Below, piece after piece: positions 32,540 through 42,767 of a stretch of 64,000 nucleotides of DNA; position 1 is the first letter of the stretch, and each line of letters opens with the position of its first letter. The DNA is from Diplolepis rosae (lineage: Eukaryota > Arthropoda > Insecta > Hymenoptera > Diplolepididae). The DNA lies in the NCBI GenBank assembly GCA_030998225.1, contig JAPYXD010000275.1, positions 930,001 to 994,000 on the forward strand, read 5' to 3'. The notes below the pieces were generated by a model. It made no database searches, was not told where the DNA came from, and saw only the letters and a list, made by a program, of their open reading frames with translations. Made by a program: the position numbers and the translations under genes.

Positions 32540-33445
32540 GGGTCGGTTTCTTCCTATTTTCTTCATTCAAGAATTATCAATGATAAATAGAGTAAAATGT
32601 AAAAAAGGTCAAAAAATGTAAAAAAAGGTCAAAAAAGATAAAAAAGTTAAATTTTTACGCTTTATTATATCTATTTTAAGAATTTGGTATCATTAATAAT
32701 TCTTAAATGAATAAAATAAGAAAAAATGGATCCTATGCCAAAACAACCAAAAATGAATATAAGATGAATAATGTTGGCTTGAAAATAGAAATAGGGTTAT
32801 TAGATAAAAGATGAATTCCAAGGTGTGTAGATTTTTGTTACTCAATTCGACTAAGGCTCAATTATATTTAATAACAGTTAGCGACGAGCCTTAATTGGTA
32901 GTGTAGCTCGTTATATTTTCCAGGATTTATATTTCTTATAAAATGCAGTAGAACCTTGCCGGAATGTAGTCCGGAGTCTATTTGCCAAGCGCAATAAACG
33001 CGTTTCCATTAAAGCTGACACAATCGACTCTTTTATGGTATCTCGATTCTCGAGTCGCGGTTAACTGCGACAGAATCGGTCGATGAGCGCGTTACCAAAC
33101 ATAAATCAATGATGGCGCACCTTACATGGATGGAATATTGCAGATCCGTGTTCCGGATATACTTCGGTGTATTATGATAGTTGCGGTGGACCTCTTTCCT
33201 GTCACGTACTGCTATATCTAACATTCCCACCAGAATGTCGGTTTTATGAGAACGGGAAGCAAAATATCGTGTGTCCATCCATCCATCCGGACCGATATGC
33301 GAGCTTTTTATTACGGTATCACTACACTTTATTGCGGCTAGCCTCTTATGTACAACACCATCTTTCAAGTCTAATATACCAGACTCATATCACTGCTTTT
33401 CTAAATTAAACAAATTTCACATTTCGACAGTTTCAATTCAATTCA
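32540..33445. other. AT-rich then non-repetitive island, no assignable gene
   Basis: 32590-32640 has a short AAAAAAGGTCAAAAAATGTA repeat. 32990-33370 is less AT-rich, has no copy in the window, and has overlapping frames on both strands (33033-33368 minus, 33167-33409 and 33271-33654 plus) without recognisable domains. Confidence 0.35.
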
Positions 33446-33449
33446 GACT

Positions 33450-33905
33450 GTTACATTTTACAAAATATTATCAAAGATATATCATTTTCAGGAATATTGG
33501 TATTCATTTTGGCGATCAAAGAAAATTAAAATGTTATGAAACCTTAAATTTAAATATTTTGACACAAGAATTGTTTATGCCAATGGTTATTGTTAACTTT
33601 TCAAATTTTTTTGTGACTAGCAGTCATTCGTCCAATAGTTTGAGACATTTTTAGTGCAAAAAAATTTTTTTTCTACGCGAAAGGGCCAAAATTTTGAATT
33701 TGTTCATAGCAATTTTAATTGTGGTATTTTACAAAATATTATTAAAGATTTATTATTTTTAGAAATACTTGAAGTCGTCCTGGCGATTGAAGGAAACGAT
33801 AATTTGAAAAAACCTCAAATTTAAATATTTTGTCATAAAATTTGTTTATAACAATTAAATGGAATAATAAACAAGTTATTTGTATTCTGCGTGTCCCCAA
33901 ACATT
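33450..33905 (+). repeat. Diverged tandem duplication, 271-bp offset
   Basis: TTACAAAATATTA, AAAGAT, TTGGCGATCAAAGAAA / CTGGCGATTGAAGGAAA, ATGAAACCTTAAATTTAAAT / AAAACCTCAAATTTAAATATT and ATTTTG(A/T)CA occur in the same order at about 33460-33600 and 33731-33870. Confidence 0.72.
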
Positions 33906-33909
33906 CATT

Positions 33910-34297
33910 TAAGACAATATATAGTTCACCTTAGCAGTTATTAAAGCGTAAAAAATTGTTATATAAAAAATTTCAGTTTTTCCATACATTGAGTAAAAAA
34001 ATTATTAATACAAAAATAGAGGAGACAAAAGTTCTGACCGCGAAACTCTTCAGTATGTAATCTACTTTAATGTTAAAAAAAATTTTTAAATCGGAACAAA
34101 ATTGAAGGCTGTGGATATTTTTGAACGAAAAGTGCACAGAAATGGGAGACCAGTATGCCATGTCTCAGCCCCGGCATTATCTTTGCATGGGTATAATATA
34201 CATTATATGATCTATTAATGGTGAGGATGATGGCCTTTCTGGTATACCAGTTTATGTTATTAATGGTAGATACTAGATCATACTACCATAGATTATA
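33910..34297. other. AT-rich DNA, no gene
   Basis: No repeat or gene recognised. Confidence 0.4.
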
Positions 34298-35149
34298 CAC
34301 CCAGAAAAAAGCTTCTTTGACTCGAACAAAATTTCTCTGAATCAAACAAATTTGTGCACACTTAGAAAAAAGATTTGATTGAATCAAATAAAGTGATTTG
34401 TTTAAAAGACGGTCTTTGCTTTAAAAAATGATTTATTTGAATTAAATAAATTTTGTTTGATTCAAGCAAAGTATCTTCGAACCAAATAAAAATTTGTTCA
34501 AATCAAATAAATTTCTGCCTTAAATCAAACAAATTATATTTTAGACCATACACGAATATGAGAATTTGTTTGTTTTCAAGAAAATTTGATTTCATTCAAA
34601 CAAATATTGATTTGGCCCAAATATAATTTGTTTAAATTAAACAAGTGTTATACAAATCAAATAAATCTTTTGTTTGAATCAAGAAAAGACTTCCAAACAA
34701 ATCATTTTCTTTAAGTCAATTAAGTCTTTTTTCTGAGTGCATTGCTATACGGCCAAAGAAAAGTTTCTTTAATTTCAAGAAATTTCATGATTGTTTTTTT
34801 TTCTTTGAATTATAGAAATAAATGTCTGCGCAGTCGTATAGAACGTACGTAATGTGACTCACAGAAATATTTTCTTTAATTTGAAGAAAGAATTTTCTTC
34901 ATTCAAAGATCATAAAAATTAAAAAAGTTATTTCTTAAATTATTGCCAGTACTGTATTTAAATGAAAAAATATTTCTTTGAATCAAATAAATAATGTTGA
35001 AAAAAAATCTCTTTCATTTAAAAAAGGCAAAAAACGTTATTTCTTAAATTCAAATACATTTATCTTTGTTCTAAAGGTGTTTTCACTTCGAATTGAAGAA
35101 ATTAAGTTGAAAAAACGATTTCTTAAATTTAAATAAAACTTTTGTAGGG
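34298..35149 (+). mobile_element. CCCAGAAAAAAG MITE (family B), copy 4, split by another MITE
   Basis: Starts CACCCAGAAAAAAGCTTCTT and ends near AAATAAAACTTTTGTAGGG. Removing 34359-34739 plus one CA restores TTTGTGCATTGCTATACGG, as in copy 1 (21.1 kb). The interior GTCTGCGCAGTCGTATAG is conserved. Confidence 0.85.
34359..34739. mobile_element. Palindromic MITE nested in a MITE, CA duplication with empty site
   Basis: 381 bp, from CACTTAGAAAAAAGATTTGA to AAGTCTTTTTTCTGAGTG. It is built from AAATCAAATAAA and TTTGTTTGAATCAAG words. CA on both sides; the empty site at 21.1 kb has one CA. Confidence 0.9.
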
Positions 35150-35159
35150 GATAAACTCT

Positions 35160-35815
35160 AGATTAATTCTTCCATGATTACTGCATTATGATATCCTAAA
35201 ATACTCGATTCAAAATTTTGAAAAAGCGTTTCATTCAAAGTTTGGGTAACTTAAACCTTTAATACCTGAATTATTTCCATCGATTAAAATTTTACCATTC
35301 GTTGTATTCAGCGGATTTTTGGCTGGCTAATATCAAATATGGAATTCAAATTTAAAAATTTTTTAAATTTTAAATGGTGGATCCAATATTGCGAACTAAA
35401 AGTGTAAGTCAGACCGATTTGAATGGAAGTTTTTGAAGTAATGGAAAGAAATTCCGTAATGTTGCAGGAATTCAACATTGGATTCAAAATTATCGACTCG
35501 AAACGAACGAGAAACTAGAACTTTTATTCAAATTAATTTCATTTATTCTACCATTTTCACCGAGCATATTGAATTGGCCATTTTGAACTTTGAATTTCAA
35601 AATTTTTACATTAAATTCGTAACTAGTAAGACGCGAAACCCCCTTGGACAAACTATCATTAAAATCGGGCTGATCCTAAATTTTCGTTCTACCATATTGA
35701 ATCTGCTATTTCAAACATTGAAATTTGGTTTTCAAATTCGACATTGATAGAATTATTGTCTTGGATTTCAATTTGGCACACATTTTGAGGGCCCTATAAG
35801 AAATAACTAGTTATC
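35160..35815. repeat. Degenerate ATATTGAATTGGCCATTTTGAA-type repeat and AT-rich DNA
   Basis: CCATTTTGAACTTTGAATTT, CATATTGAATCTGCTATTTC and GATCCAATATTGCG are loose repeats at about 35340-35760. The 89-codon frame there is a product of the repeat. Confidence 0.5.
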
Positions 35816-36595
35816 GTTAATCAGACATTTTTGGCAATAGTTCTGGTTGTATCCATAAAAAAAGTTTTTTAAAAATCAACAATCCAATTTTTCCGCCAAA
35901 ATATATACGAGATGCGAAATTAATGTTGAGAACCAAAATTTTTTATTTCAAAGAGCTTTACAAATTTTCTGGAGACCATTTTTTCTCAGGAGTTATATTT
36001 TATGTTTATAAATGAAAAATATTATTAAGAATAATCTGGATCTGGTGTTCTCGTTGTAATTGAAAAAAACGTTATCAGAAATGGAAAATTTTTTTTTGCA
36101 CAAGATTTATGCAAAATACGGAAAAAATGTTGAGAAAGGAAATTTTTCGTTTCAAAAATATCTACAAAGTATCTTCTGACTATTTTTTCATGAGAGTTAC
36201 ATCTTTTTATTTATTTAACAAAAACGTCTTTATGCAAATAAAAAATTTAATTTTTCCGCCAAAATATACGTGATACGGAAAAATATTAGCAATCAAGATT
36301 GTTTATTTTAAAAAGATCTACAGCTGTGGTCTAGAACATTTTTTCATATCAGTAATATTTTTTTATCATCAATGAAAAATATTATTAAAAATAAAAAAAA
36401 ACCATTCTAAGCAAAACTCTACGCAGAATACGAAAAAAATGTTGTGGTCAAATTTTTTTTGAACGCGAAGCGCGATGACCTAAATGCGCGCCTCAGATGC
36501 GTTAAAATTTTTATTTTTGATTCAAATGTGGCTCTAATGAATATAAAATAAAAAATCGAGCGCGAAGCTCAAGTCTCATGGTGAGAATGTGTTCC
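35816..36595 (-). repeat. 150-bp-type repeat followed by R repeat (inverse)
   Basis: TTTTTCCGCCAAAATATA recurs near 35886 and 36249, with CATGAGAGTTACATCTTTTT and CAGGAGTTATATTTTATG parts. 36450-36595 is an R copy (GAACGCGAAGCGCGATGACC, GAGAATGTGTTCC). TTAA at 36596-36599 then carries the next element. Confidence 0.65.
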
Positions 36596-36599
36596 TTAA

Positions 36600-37740
36600 G
36601 GTAGTTTTCATCCACAAAAATTACACCTCAGGCAAAATTAGATAATTTTGCATTCAATAATAGCAATATCATTATTTCACTGAAAAAAGAAGTGTCTTAC
36701 CTGGTATCTTACTGTAAGATATAAGATGGGAATTTGCCATCTTCTGTCTTGAAATAAGATGTTTCACGAAGTATCTTATTCAAAATTAAGACGACTTACG
36801 TATTTTGATACGAATAAAGATGTAATTTCCGTCTTACAAAATAAGATACTTGATTGAGTTAGATAATGTGTTTTAGTTTAAGATGTTTAGGATGTCATAA
36901 GATGGTTCTGGCATAAGATGTTTCTGAATTGTAAGATATAGCAGGTCAATAAGTTAGCAAAAACTAAGACGCGTAAAGTGTCAAAGAAGTAGTGGTCGAA
37001 AGATAGAATCTCTCATAGGGTTATAGTTACTGTTCATAACCTCAAGAAATGGAGCGTTTTGACTGTTCCATGTTTTTCTTCTGTGGTGTAATATCAACTC
37101 ATTTAGAGGAATATATTGTTCATTTTAATCGACACGATTCTTTATTCAAACTTTACATATGACGGATGTGGAGCTACATGTAAAAAGTTTAAATCGTATT
37201 GCTAAGTCGCTTGTCACCTTTTCCAATAGAGCATTTACTTGAATTAATTTTTTTAAGAAGTACGCACAGCCATGTAAGCCACCACATGCGTAGCATACAC
37301 CGGTATGCCGTAAGCTTTTTCTCACAGTGTAGAGGTTATAGGAACAATAAACTGTCGGTAACTTAAGTAATCTGTGTTACCGATGGCTCAACTTAAGATA
37401 TTTTACGTGTATTCAAATAAGATGTTTTAAGCAACTTAAACGTGACTACCGAAACATCTTAGATATGACTACACAAGTATCTTAAATTAATACACTTCTT
37501 TTTGCAGTGTTAAGGGCTATTTTGAAAAAGAAAAGATTATTTTACATGAAAAAAATGTGAAGCACAGAAAAATAATTTTATTAATAAATTTTATTTTTGA
37601 CCCAACTTTTTTTCTTATCGCTTCATACCAAATTTCAAAAAATTATGCGATTCTAATAAATCATGAATCATTTTTTCAGAGAAAAGATTTCCCACAACTT
37701 GACCCTTTCTGATTTTTAAAAATAATTATTTTAAAAATAA
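36600..37740. mobile_element. TTAA element, GGTAGTTCAT family, copy 2, split by MITE
   Basis: The left end GGTAGTTTTCATCCACAAAA follows TTAA of an R repeat, the same target position as at 25709. Parts 36600-36677 and 37510-37740 match the foldback arms at 50824-51559 (CACCTCAGGCAAAATTAGAT; TTTTTGACCCAACTTTTTTT; CCACAACTTGACCCTTTCTG). The right terminus is lost next to the mariner. Confidence 0.7.
36678..37509 (-). mobile_element. Non-autonomous DNA element (AAGATGTTTC family), copy 2, complete
   Basis: 832 bp from CACTGAAAAAAGAAGTGTCT to ACACTTCTTTTTGCAGTG, the inverse of 1-779. The host element reads ATCATTATT...AAGG(G/A)CTATTTT when empty (compare 50894-50920), so 2 bp (TT) appear duplicated. 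Repeated AAGATGTTTC, ATCTTAC and TAAGATA words occur at both ends. Confidence 0.87.
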
Positions 37741-37799
37741 TTTATTTATAAAATAATTATTTTTTTAATAAAGAAAACACTTAATTCTCAAGGGAATCT

Positions 37800-39019
37800 C
37801 AAAAATTTTTTATTCAAAGTATTGACCATTGGATTCTACACATTTTGCCCATCTTTCAGGCAAATCATGGATACCATTCCAAAAACACTTTTTCTCTTTC
37901 AAGGCAAACCATTCGACGAGCCATTTTTCGACTTCTTCAAAATTGGCGAAGCGCTGCTCTGCAAGTGAGTGTCCCATCGATGCGAAAAGGTGATAGTCGG
38001 ACGGGGCGAGGTCTGGAGAGTACGTCGGGTGCGATAATATTTCCCAATTCAATGCTTTTAATATGTTCTTCACCACTTTAGCGGTATGAGACGGTGCATT
38101 GTCATGTTGTAGGATAACTTTGCCATGTCTTCGGACCCATTCCGGCCATTTTTCGATCAACGCATGATTCAAATTGATAATTTGTTGTCGGTAGCGATCC
38201 GTATTCACCGTCTCACCAGGTTTTAATAACTCGAAGTACACCACACCACACTGGTCCCACCAAACACAGAGCATTGTCTTACGGCCAAAGCGATTTGGCC
38301 TTGGAGTCGATGGGCCGACCTCACCAGGTGAAAGCCATGATTTTTTCCGCTTCGGGTTCTCGAAATAAATCCATTTTTCGTCCCCCGTGACAATTCGATG
38401 TAGAAAAGATTTCCTTTCGAACCGTTGAAGCAGCATTTCACAAATGGTTTTTCGATTTTCCATTTGTCTATCGTTCAGTAGGTGTGGTACCCATTTTCCG
38501 TACTTTTGGACTTTTCCCATGGCCTTTAAACGTTGGCGAATTGCTCCTCGGGTCACATTTAGTGATTGTGCCAATTGTTGTTGCGATTGGGTTGTGTCTT
38601 CATCCAATAACGCCTGCAATTCCTCGTCTTCGGACTTTTCCGCTGCACCAGAATGTTCATTGTCTGTTAAATCGAAATCTCCACTTTTAAATTGACGAAA
38701 CCATGTCTCACATGTTCTAATCACTGGAGCATGTTCACCATAAGTTTCTACCAGCAATCGATGAGCTTTAACTGCTTTTTTCTTTTGATGAAATAAGAAA
38801 AGCAACGAATGCCGCAAATGCGATTTACTTGGAACGAAACTCGACATATTCACTGAGGTAAACAACTATGATGCTATTATTATGGCAGAATGTAATTGTG
38901 TATTTTTGAAGGTTATTGTCCATAGAAAAATATGACATAGATGCCAAATCATAGAAATGTATACATATCTCTAGCGACATCTATGGGTAAAACCGGCAAA
39001 TTTCAACTAACACCCCTGG
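37800..39019 (-). mobile_element. Mariner element, 5' end intact, 3' end unclear
   Basis: The 5' terminus on the minus strand is TA then CCAGGGGTGTTAGTTGAAAT, followed by ACCCATAGATGTCGC, similar in layout to the Mos1 end. The distance from this end to the ATG (172 bp) also fits Mos1. On the other side Mos1 would end about 77 bp after the stop, near 37733. There the DNA is AT-rich and continues the TTAA element, with no CCAGG-type repeat; AAGGGAATCTC at 37790-37800 is at best a weak trace. Confidence 0.78.
37810..38847 (-). CDS. Mariner transposase, Mos1-type (mauritiana subfamily), intact
   Basis: Cut-and-paste DNA transposase that binds the element's terminal inverted repeats in the nucleus and inserts at TA. 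The chosen start (38847) gives MSSFVPSKS and 345 residues, the length of Mos1; an upstream ATG at 38865 adds six residues without homology. In this numbering, the N-terminal part (about 1-110) holds the two helix-turn-helix segments, WVPHLL lies near 119-124, and the catalytic triad is D156 (TGDEKWIYF), D249 (QHDNAPSHTA) and D284 (YSPDLAPSDYHLF). The last aspartate is 34 residues beyond the second, the DD34D spacing of mariner. The C-terminus ends NGQYFE. No stop or frameshift interrupts it, so the protein could be functional. The 5' terminal repeat is recognisable (39019 inward); the 3' one is not, so the copy may not move itself but could act on others. Confidence 0.96.
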   Translation of the reverse strand: MSSFVPSKSHLRHSLLFLFHQKKKAVKAHRLLVETYGEHAPVIRTCETWFRQFKSGDFDLTDNEHSGAAEKSEDEELQALLDEDTTQSQQQLAQSLNVTRGAIRQRLKAMGKVQKYGKWVPHLLNDRQMENRKTICEMLLQRFERKSFLHRIVTGDEKWIYFENPKRKKSWLSPGEVGPSTPRPNRFGRKTMLCVWWDQCGVVYFELLKPGETVNTDRYRQQIINLNHALIEKWPEWVRRHGKVILQHDNAPSHTAKVVKNILKALNWEILSHPTYSPDLAPSDYHLFASMGHSLAEQRFANFEEVEKWLVEWFALKEKKCFWNGIHDLPERWAKCVESNGQYFE

Positions 39020-39021
39020 TA
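39000..39021 (-). repeat. Mariner 5' terminal inverted repeat plus TA
   Basis: Reverse complement CCAGGGGTGTTAGTTGAAA, with TA at 39020-39021 as the presumed half of the target duplication. Confidence 0.75.
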
Positions 39022-39720
39022 AACGATTGTCTAGTCCCCTTAATTAGAGATATAATATAATATAATATATAGATATAACAAGTGAGATGGTTGATTGTGA
39101 AAAGCATGAACGAACGGTTTTGCATCTAGGCTTTCACCTTTTGCAACGGACTATATGCACATATACCCGTGATATTCGTATTTGAGGAGGTTGCCGTAAT
39201 GGCACCTGGAACGGTTTGTAGAGCCGCGGAGTGGCTTCTGCCGCAAATACGTGTATGCATTAAGTATATATGCCAGATATAGTGAGAATTAGCAAGCTCG
39301 TGGTAAATGAAAGGATCGGATCTGATGGTATCGGCCGCACCACCCGCGGCTTCTCTTCCGTTCTAACCACTAGCTTAGCGAACGTACTACCTTTTCCTTC
39401 TCCCCAAACTCATCCCCATAACCAAAGACAACATAACGCGGCATACGCCCACACACCTCCGCGGACGAAACTCTTGATGCCTTGATAAAGTACCAACTTG
39501 ATTGCGCGAGTATACTAATTGTTATATGATATCATCATGTACCCTCTTTGTAGATCGGAAAAATAAGCATTGCTCCTACTTACGATTAGACTTATTATTT
39601 ATGCTCTGCTGCTTCAGACCGATATATCTCTATATTCAAATTAATCACATCTATTTATAAACATAACTTGTTTGCTAATATATCCTATACACTGTTAGGG
39701 TAGAGTTCATATTCAATACA
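39022..39720. other. Non-repetitive island, no assignable gene
   Basis: 39100-39500 is less AT-rich (GGTATCGGCCGCACCACCCG near 39328). A 71-codon frame at 39270-39485 shows no domain. A short TATAATATAATATA run lies at 39050-39070. Confidence 0.35.
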
Positions 39721-39723
39721 TAT

Positions 39724-39969
39724 GGATCATTCCATTTCGGATCGATCGGGCCATTCGGGTCGATGTCGAAAAATAAGTTCTAGATTAAAATGTAAGAAAT
39801 ACGTATTTTTTCTTTTTGCTCAAAAGTTTGATTTTTCTGAGCTATCGCGATTTTAATTTTGGCTCTCGAAATTTATGCAACCTCACACCATCGAGAATTT
39901 TTTTTCAACTCGTTATAACTTTCACGAAAATGGCGGGAATGGCCCGATCGACCCGAAATGGAATGACCC
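39724..39969. mobile_element. MITE, GGRTCATTCCATTTCGG termini
   Basis: Starts GGATCATTCCATTTCGGATC and ends GACCCGAAATGGAATGACCC. The inner GATCGGGCCATTC / GAATGGCCCGATC also pairs. Left flank ATAT (or TAT) and right flank ATAT suggest a short duplication. 246 bp, non-coding. Confidence 0.82.
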
Positions 39970-40026
39970 ATATACATAAGTATATTAAATTCAATATTTA
40001 AAAAAATATATTGTAATAATCCAAAA

Positions 40027-40131
40027 CCCCTATACTGTAATAGTTCTTACGGTCCTGATGGTTTTTATCTAAGGATTACCTGAGTTTAAGGAGGCAACCC
40101 CGAAATTTCCCCTATTATGCGACTTGAGTGT
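40027..40131 (+). repeat. Direct repeat, first copy
   Basis: CCCTATACTGTAATAGTTCT to CCTATTATGCGACTTGAGTG. A diverged copy in the same orientation lies at 41151-41256. Confidence 0.8.
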
Positions 40132-40134
40132 TAT

Positions 40135-41045
40135 ACTACCCAGGCACATTGAAAAATGAACCTTTTTTTGGAAATTTTTGTCTCCATATCTAGTCAATGG
40201 ATTAGAATGAAATTTTGAGACTTTATTATACATGTATTAAGGTATACAAACAAAAATTTTATTTAAATTTACGATACAAAATGGCGTCGTGGCATTTGGG
40301 AACTTGAACATGTGTTTTTCCGAGGAGGAAATCGGCGTACAACATAGCTGTCTCCGAACACCAACCAGATAAAAAAAAAATTTAGTCGCATTGTTTATAA
40401 AAATGTAATTATTTATCAATCTTAAAAAATCGTGCGTACTTCCCTAGATAATCTATTTAAGAAGTTACAACTAAAGTTTCAAGTGAATCCTACAAAAATT
40501 GAACGAGTTACGATGTACGCCAATTTTAAAAACACTCTTTCGAGAAAAACCCGTTTAAAGTTTCAAAACGCATTTACTATATGAAATATTAAAAATGTCG
40601 ACTTGTTAATTTTTTTACCTTTACTCTGCTATTCCAGCACCATATAACTGCCCTTCTAAGCATGAGTTTTGCTCTTCTGCTTCTTTTATAAACGACGTTC
40701 CAGTGAACAGTCAAAGTTGTTACGTAATTGTTACATAACAGTTCTGTAAAAATTGCGTCACATAAGTGTCGCAGTTACAGAACAAGAACAGCTACAATAG
40801 CGGTTTGCGGCTTCATAATTATATATCTGTATTAAAATTAATCTCCTTTGTACACTCGAGTCGGATAATAGGGGAACTGGGTTTAGGAGCTTCCTAGAAT
40901 TATTTTGGCGATGATGCAGTGCGAGGGGTCGAAAGAGTGGCGATGTAAACAAATTAAAGTCGTTAAGTACCTTAAGAAAAATGGGGAAGTGCCACTACGT
41001 AGTGATCACTTTAACTATCAAGGCTACATGGTACGAAATGAGTGA
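40135..41045. other. DNA between direct repeats, no gene
   Basis: Contains the AAAAACCCGTTTAAAGTTTC variant at about 40545 that is shared with TTAA elements, and a non-repetitive stretch at 40680-40990. Frames are short. Confidence 0.4.
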
Positions 41046-41049
41046 ATAA

Positions 41050-41150
41050 AAGAAGAAAAAGCGCTTATCATTTAGAGAAAAGTATACAATTTTCACAGAA
41101 ATTAAAGAAGGTGCCTTAAAAGAATATGTTGCGCAGAAATATAATCTGAA
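41050..41150 (+). pseudogene. Fragment resembling pogo/CENP-B N-terminal helix-turn-helix
   Basis: The frame starting at 41050 reads KKKKRLSFREKYTIFTEI and continues KEGALKEYVAQKYNL. This pattern (basic start, RLS..EKY.I...I..G, then .VA.KY) is typical of the psq/CENP-B-type DNA-binding domain at the start of pogo and Tigger transposases. A stop lies directly upstream, and the sequence runs into the second direct repeat at 41151. No catalytic DDE part is seen, so it is a relic at most. The match is short and was judged from memory of the family pattern; chance resemblance is possible. Confidence 0.45.
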
Positions 41151-41256
41151 ACCTCTATACTGGAATAGTTCTTACGGTCCTGATTGTTTTGATCTGAGGA
41201 TTACCTGTGTTTAAGGAAGAAACGCCCGAAATTGTCCCTATTATGCGACTTAAGTG
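41151..41256 (+). repeat. Direct repeat, second copy
   Basis: CCTCTATACTGGAATAGTTC to CCTATTATGCGACTTAAGTG, diverged from 40027-40131 by scattered substitutions. The two enclose about 1 kb with the pogo-like fragment. Confidence 0.8.
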
Positions 41257-41299
41257 TATATTAAATTTAATAATATTTTTAACAGTGTAGCTTATAAAG

Positions 41300-41890
41300 T
41301 CATCGATAAGGTTAATGCAAATAATTTAAATAGCAGGAATGGAACGGATCTAATACCAGCTTTTAATTCAATCCGAATGAACCAGAACCCAATTCGATTT
41401 ATAAACTTTCATTTTAAGTTGAGCTTCCAATCCGAATGAATATGAACGTCTATTTCGGAAAAATCCGAAAATAACATTGAATCCTTCACAATTCGAGAAT
41501 CGTATTCGAATTAATACGAACCCAATCCGACTCTATCCTGAAATTTTATTTCAAACGTCAATTTTAAATTAGTTCAAATTTAATAAAAAATAAACTTTCA
41601 ATCTTTATCAATCCAAACATCTAATCCACCTGGAAGCGATTCTAATTCAAGACACATTTTTAATCCTATTTAATCCGAACGTCTAAACTGAATAAATCCA
41701 AGATGCACCCAAACCAAACCAAAATCAAAAATTATTGTAGTTAAAACGAAAATCAATAATTTTTGTAAATTAAAATCGAAATCAAAATATTTATAGCTGA
41801 AACCAAAATACCAAAACCAAAAATATCTTGAGTTAGAATTGAAATACAGAGACCGAAACCGATTTGTTTCGCATTCATAGTTATTAAACA
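41300..41890. repeat. Degenerate AATCCGAATGAA and ACCAAAATC repeats
   Basis: AATCCGAATGAACC / AATCCGAATGAATATG words at 41370-41530 and AACCAAAATCAAAAATTA-like words at 41700-41860. The inverse type (GGATTGATTCGGATTG) is at 63550-63810. Confidence 0.55.
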
Positions 41891-41899
41891 ATTAAAATG

Positions 41900-42483
41900 A
41901 ATCAAAAAACATATTTACACAATGAACTGTAGGATTTTTCCAATATCTTTTTAAAATTATTATTCTTTCAGAAAGAATTGTCAGTCTTGTATTTTCATAC
42001 TCACTATAATAATTAATTTATGAAATAAAACCCAAATTTCCTAACATTAGAAAAGTGAATGTTGAAATATATTTGTAATGTTAGCGAACTTTAAAACAAA
42101 TAAGTCTTTCTCTGTAGCAGGATTGGAAATATTTAGCCAGAACGGATACGTGGGCGTGACACGTAGGTTTCTCGAAGTTAAAACGCAAGATGCACGGTAT
42201 AATACTGACATTTGTAACGTGGACATATCTACCCCTTACCTGTGTAACCATCATGGTAGCGTAAGATCGCGCGTCACGCTTATCGTGGCGTGAATGTATA
42301 ATAAGCAGTAAGGCAGCACTAACCCCCGTGAAAAGTGCGTTCACGTGTTAGATCTATGATCTTCCGCTGATCTTATCCTTCATTCGCGATGAACGCGAAC
42401 CGCACCATGTCATTCAAACTCAAGTCTAAAATCAAGATTCAAAATTTTCATTAAAACCGCAGATTCAAGAGTAATTTTATATC
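41900..42483. other. Non-repetitive DNA, no assignable gene
   Basis: About 42100-42420 is less AT-rich; overlapping plus and minus frames there lack domains. Confidence 0.35.
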
Positions 42484-42485
42484 TA

Positions 42486-42706
42486 CTCTCTAAAAATGAA
42501 TCAGTTTAATTTTCACTGATTGAATCAGTGATTTGCCTTATTACTGATCCATCAGTGAAAATAATATTTTCCACTGTTAAATCCGTTACTTTTGACTAAA
42601 GTAATCAGTGGAATTTGACTGACTAACAGTAACCTCTTTTTAGCTATTCGAATCAGTCAAATTTCACTGTGAATCAGTAGATTTTGACTGATTCAGATTC
42701 AGAGAG
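42486..42706. mobile_element. AATCAGT MITE, copy 1, TA target duplication
   Basis: CTCTCTAAAAATGAATCAGT ... GACTGATTCAGATTCAGAGAG. The interior holds TCACTGATTGAATCAGTGA and related palindromes. TA lies at 42484-42485 and 42707-42708. Confidence 0.88.
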
Positions 42707-42767
42707 TATATAAGAAAAATAATCTAATTTACTTATTTCAGTTTTAATCACATAGAAAACACTCAGA

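Noticed and set aside
33033..33654. Overlapping 111-, 80- and 127-codon frames
   Set aside because: Conflicting strands, no domain; part of the 127-codon frame runs into a tandem duplication.
37845..38695. Plus-strand and other-frame ORFs across the mariner
   Set aside because: Shadows of the transposase frame on the minus strand.
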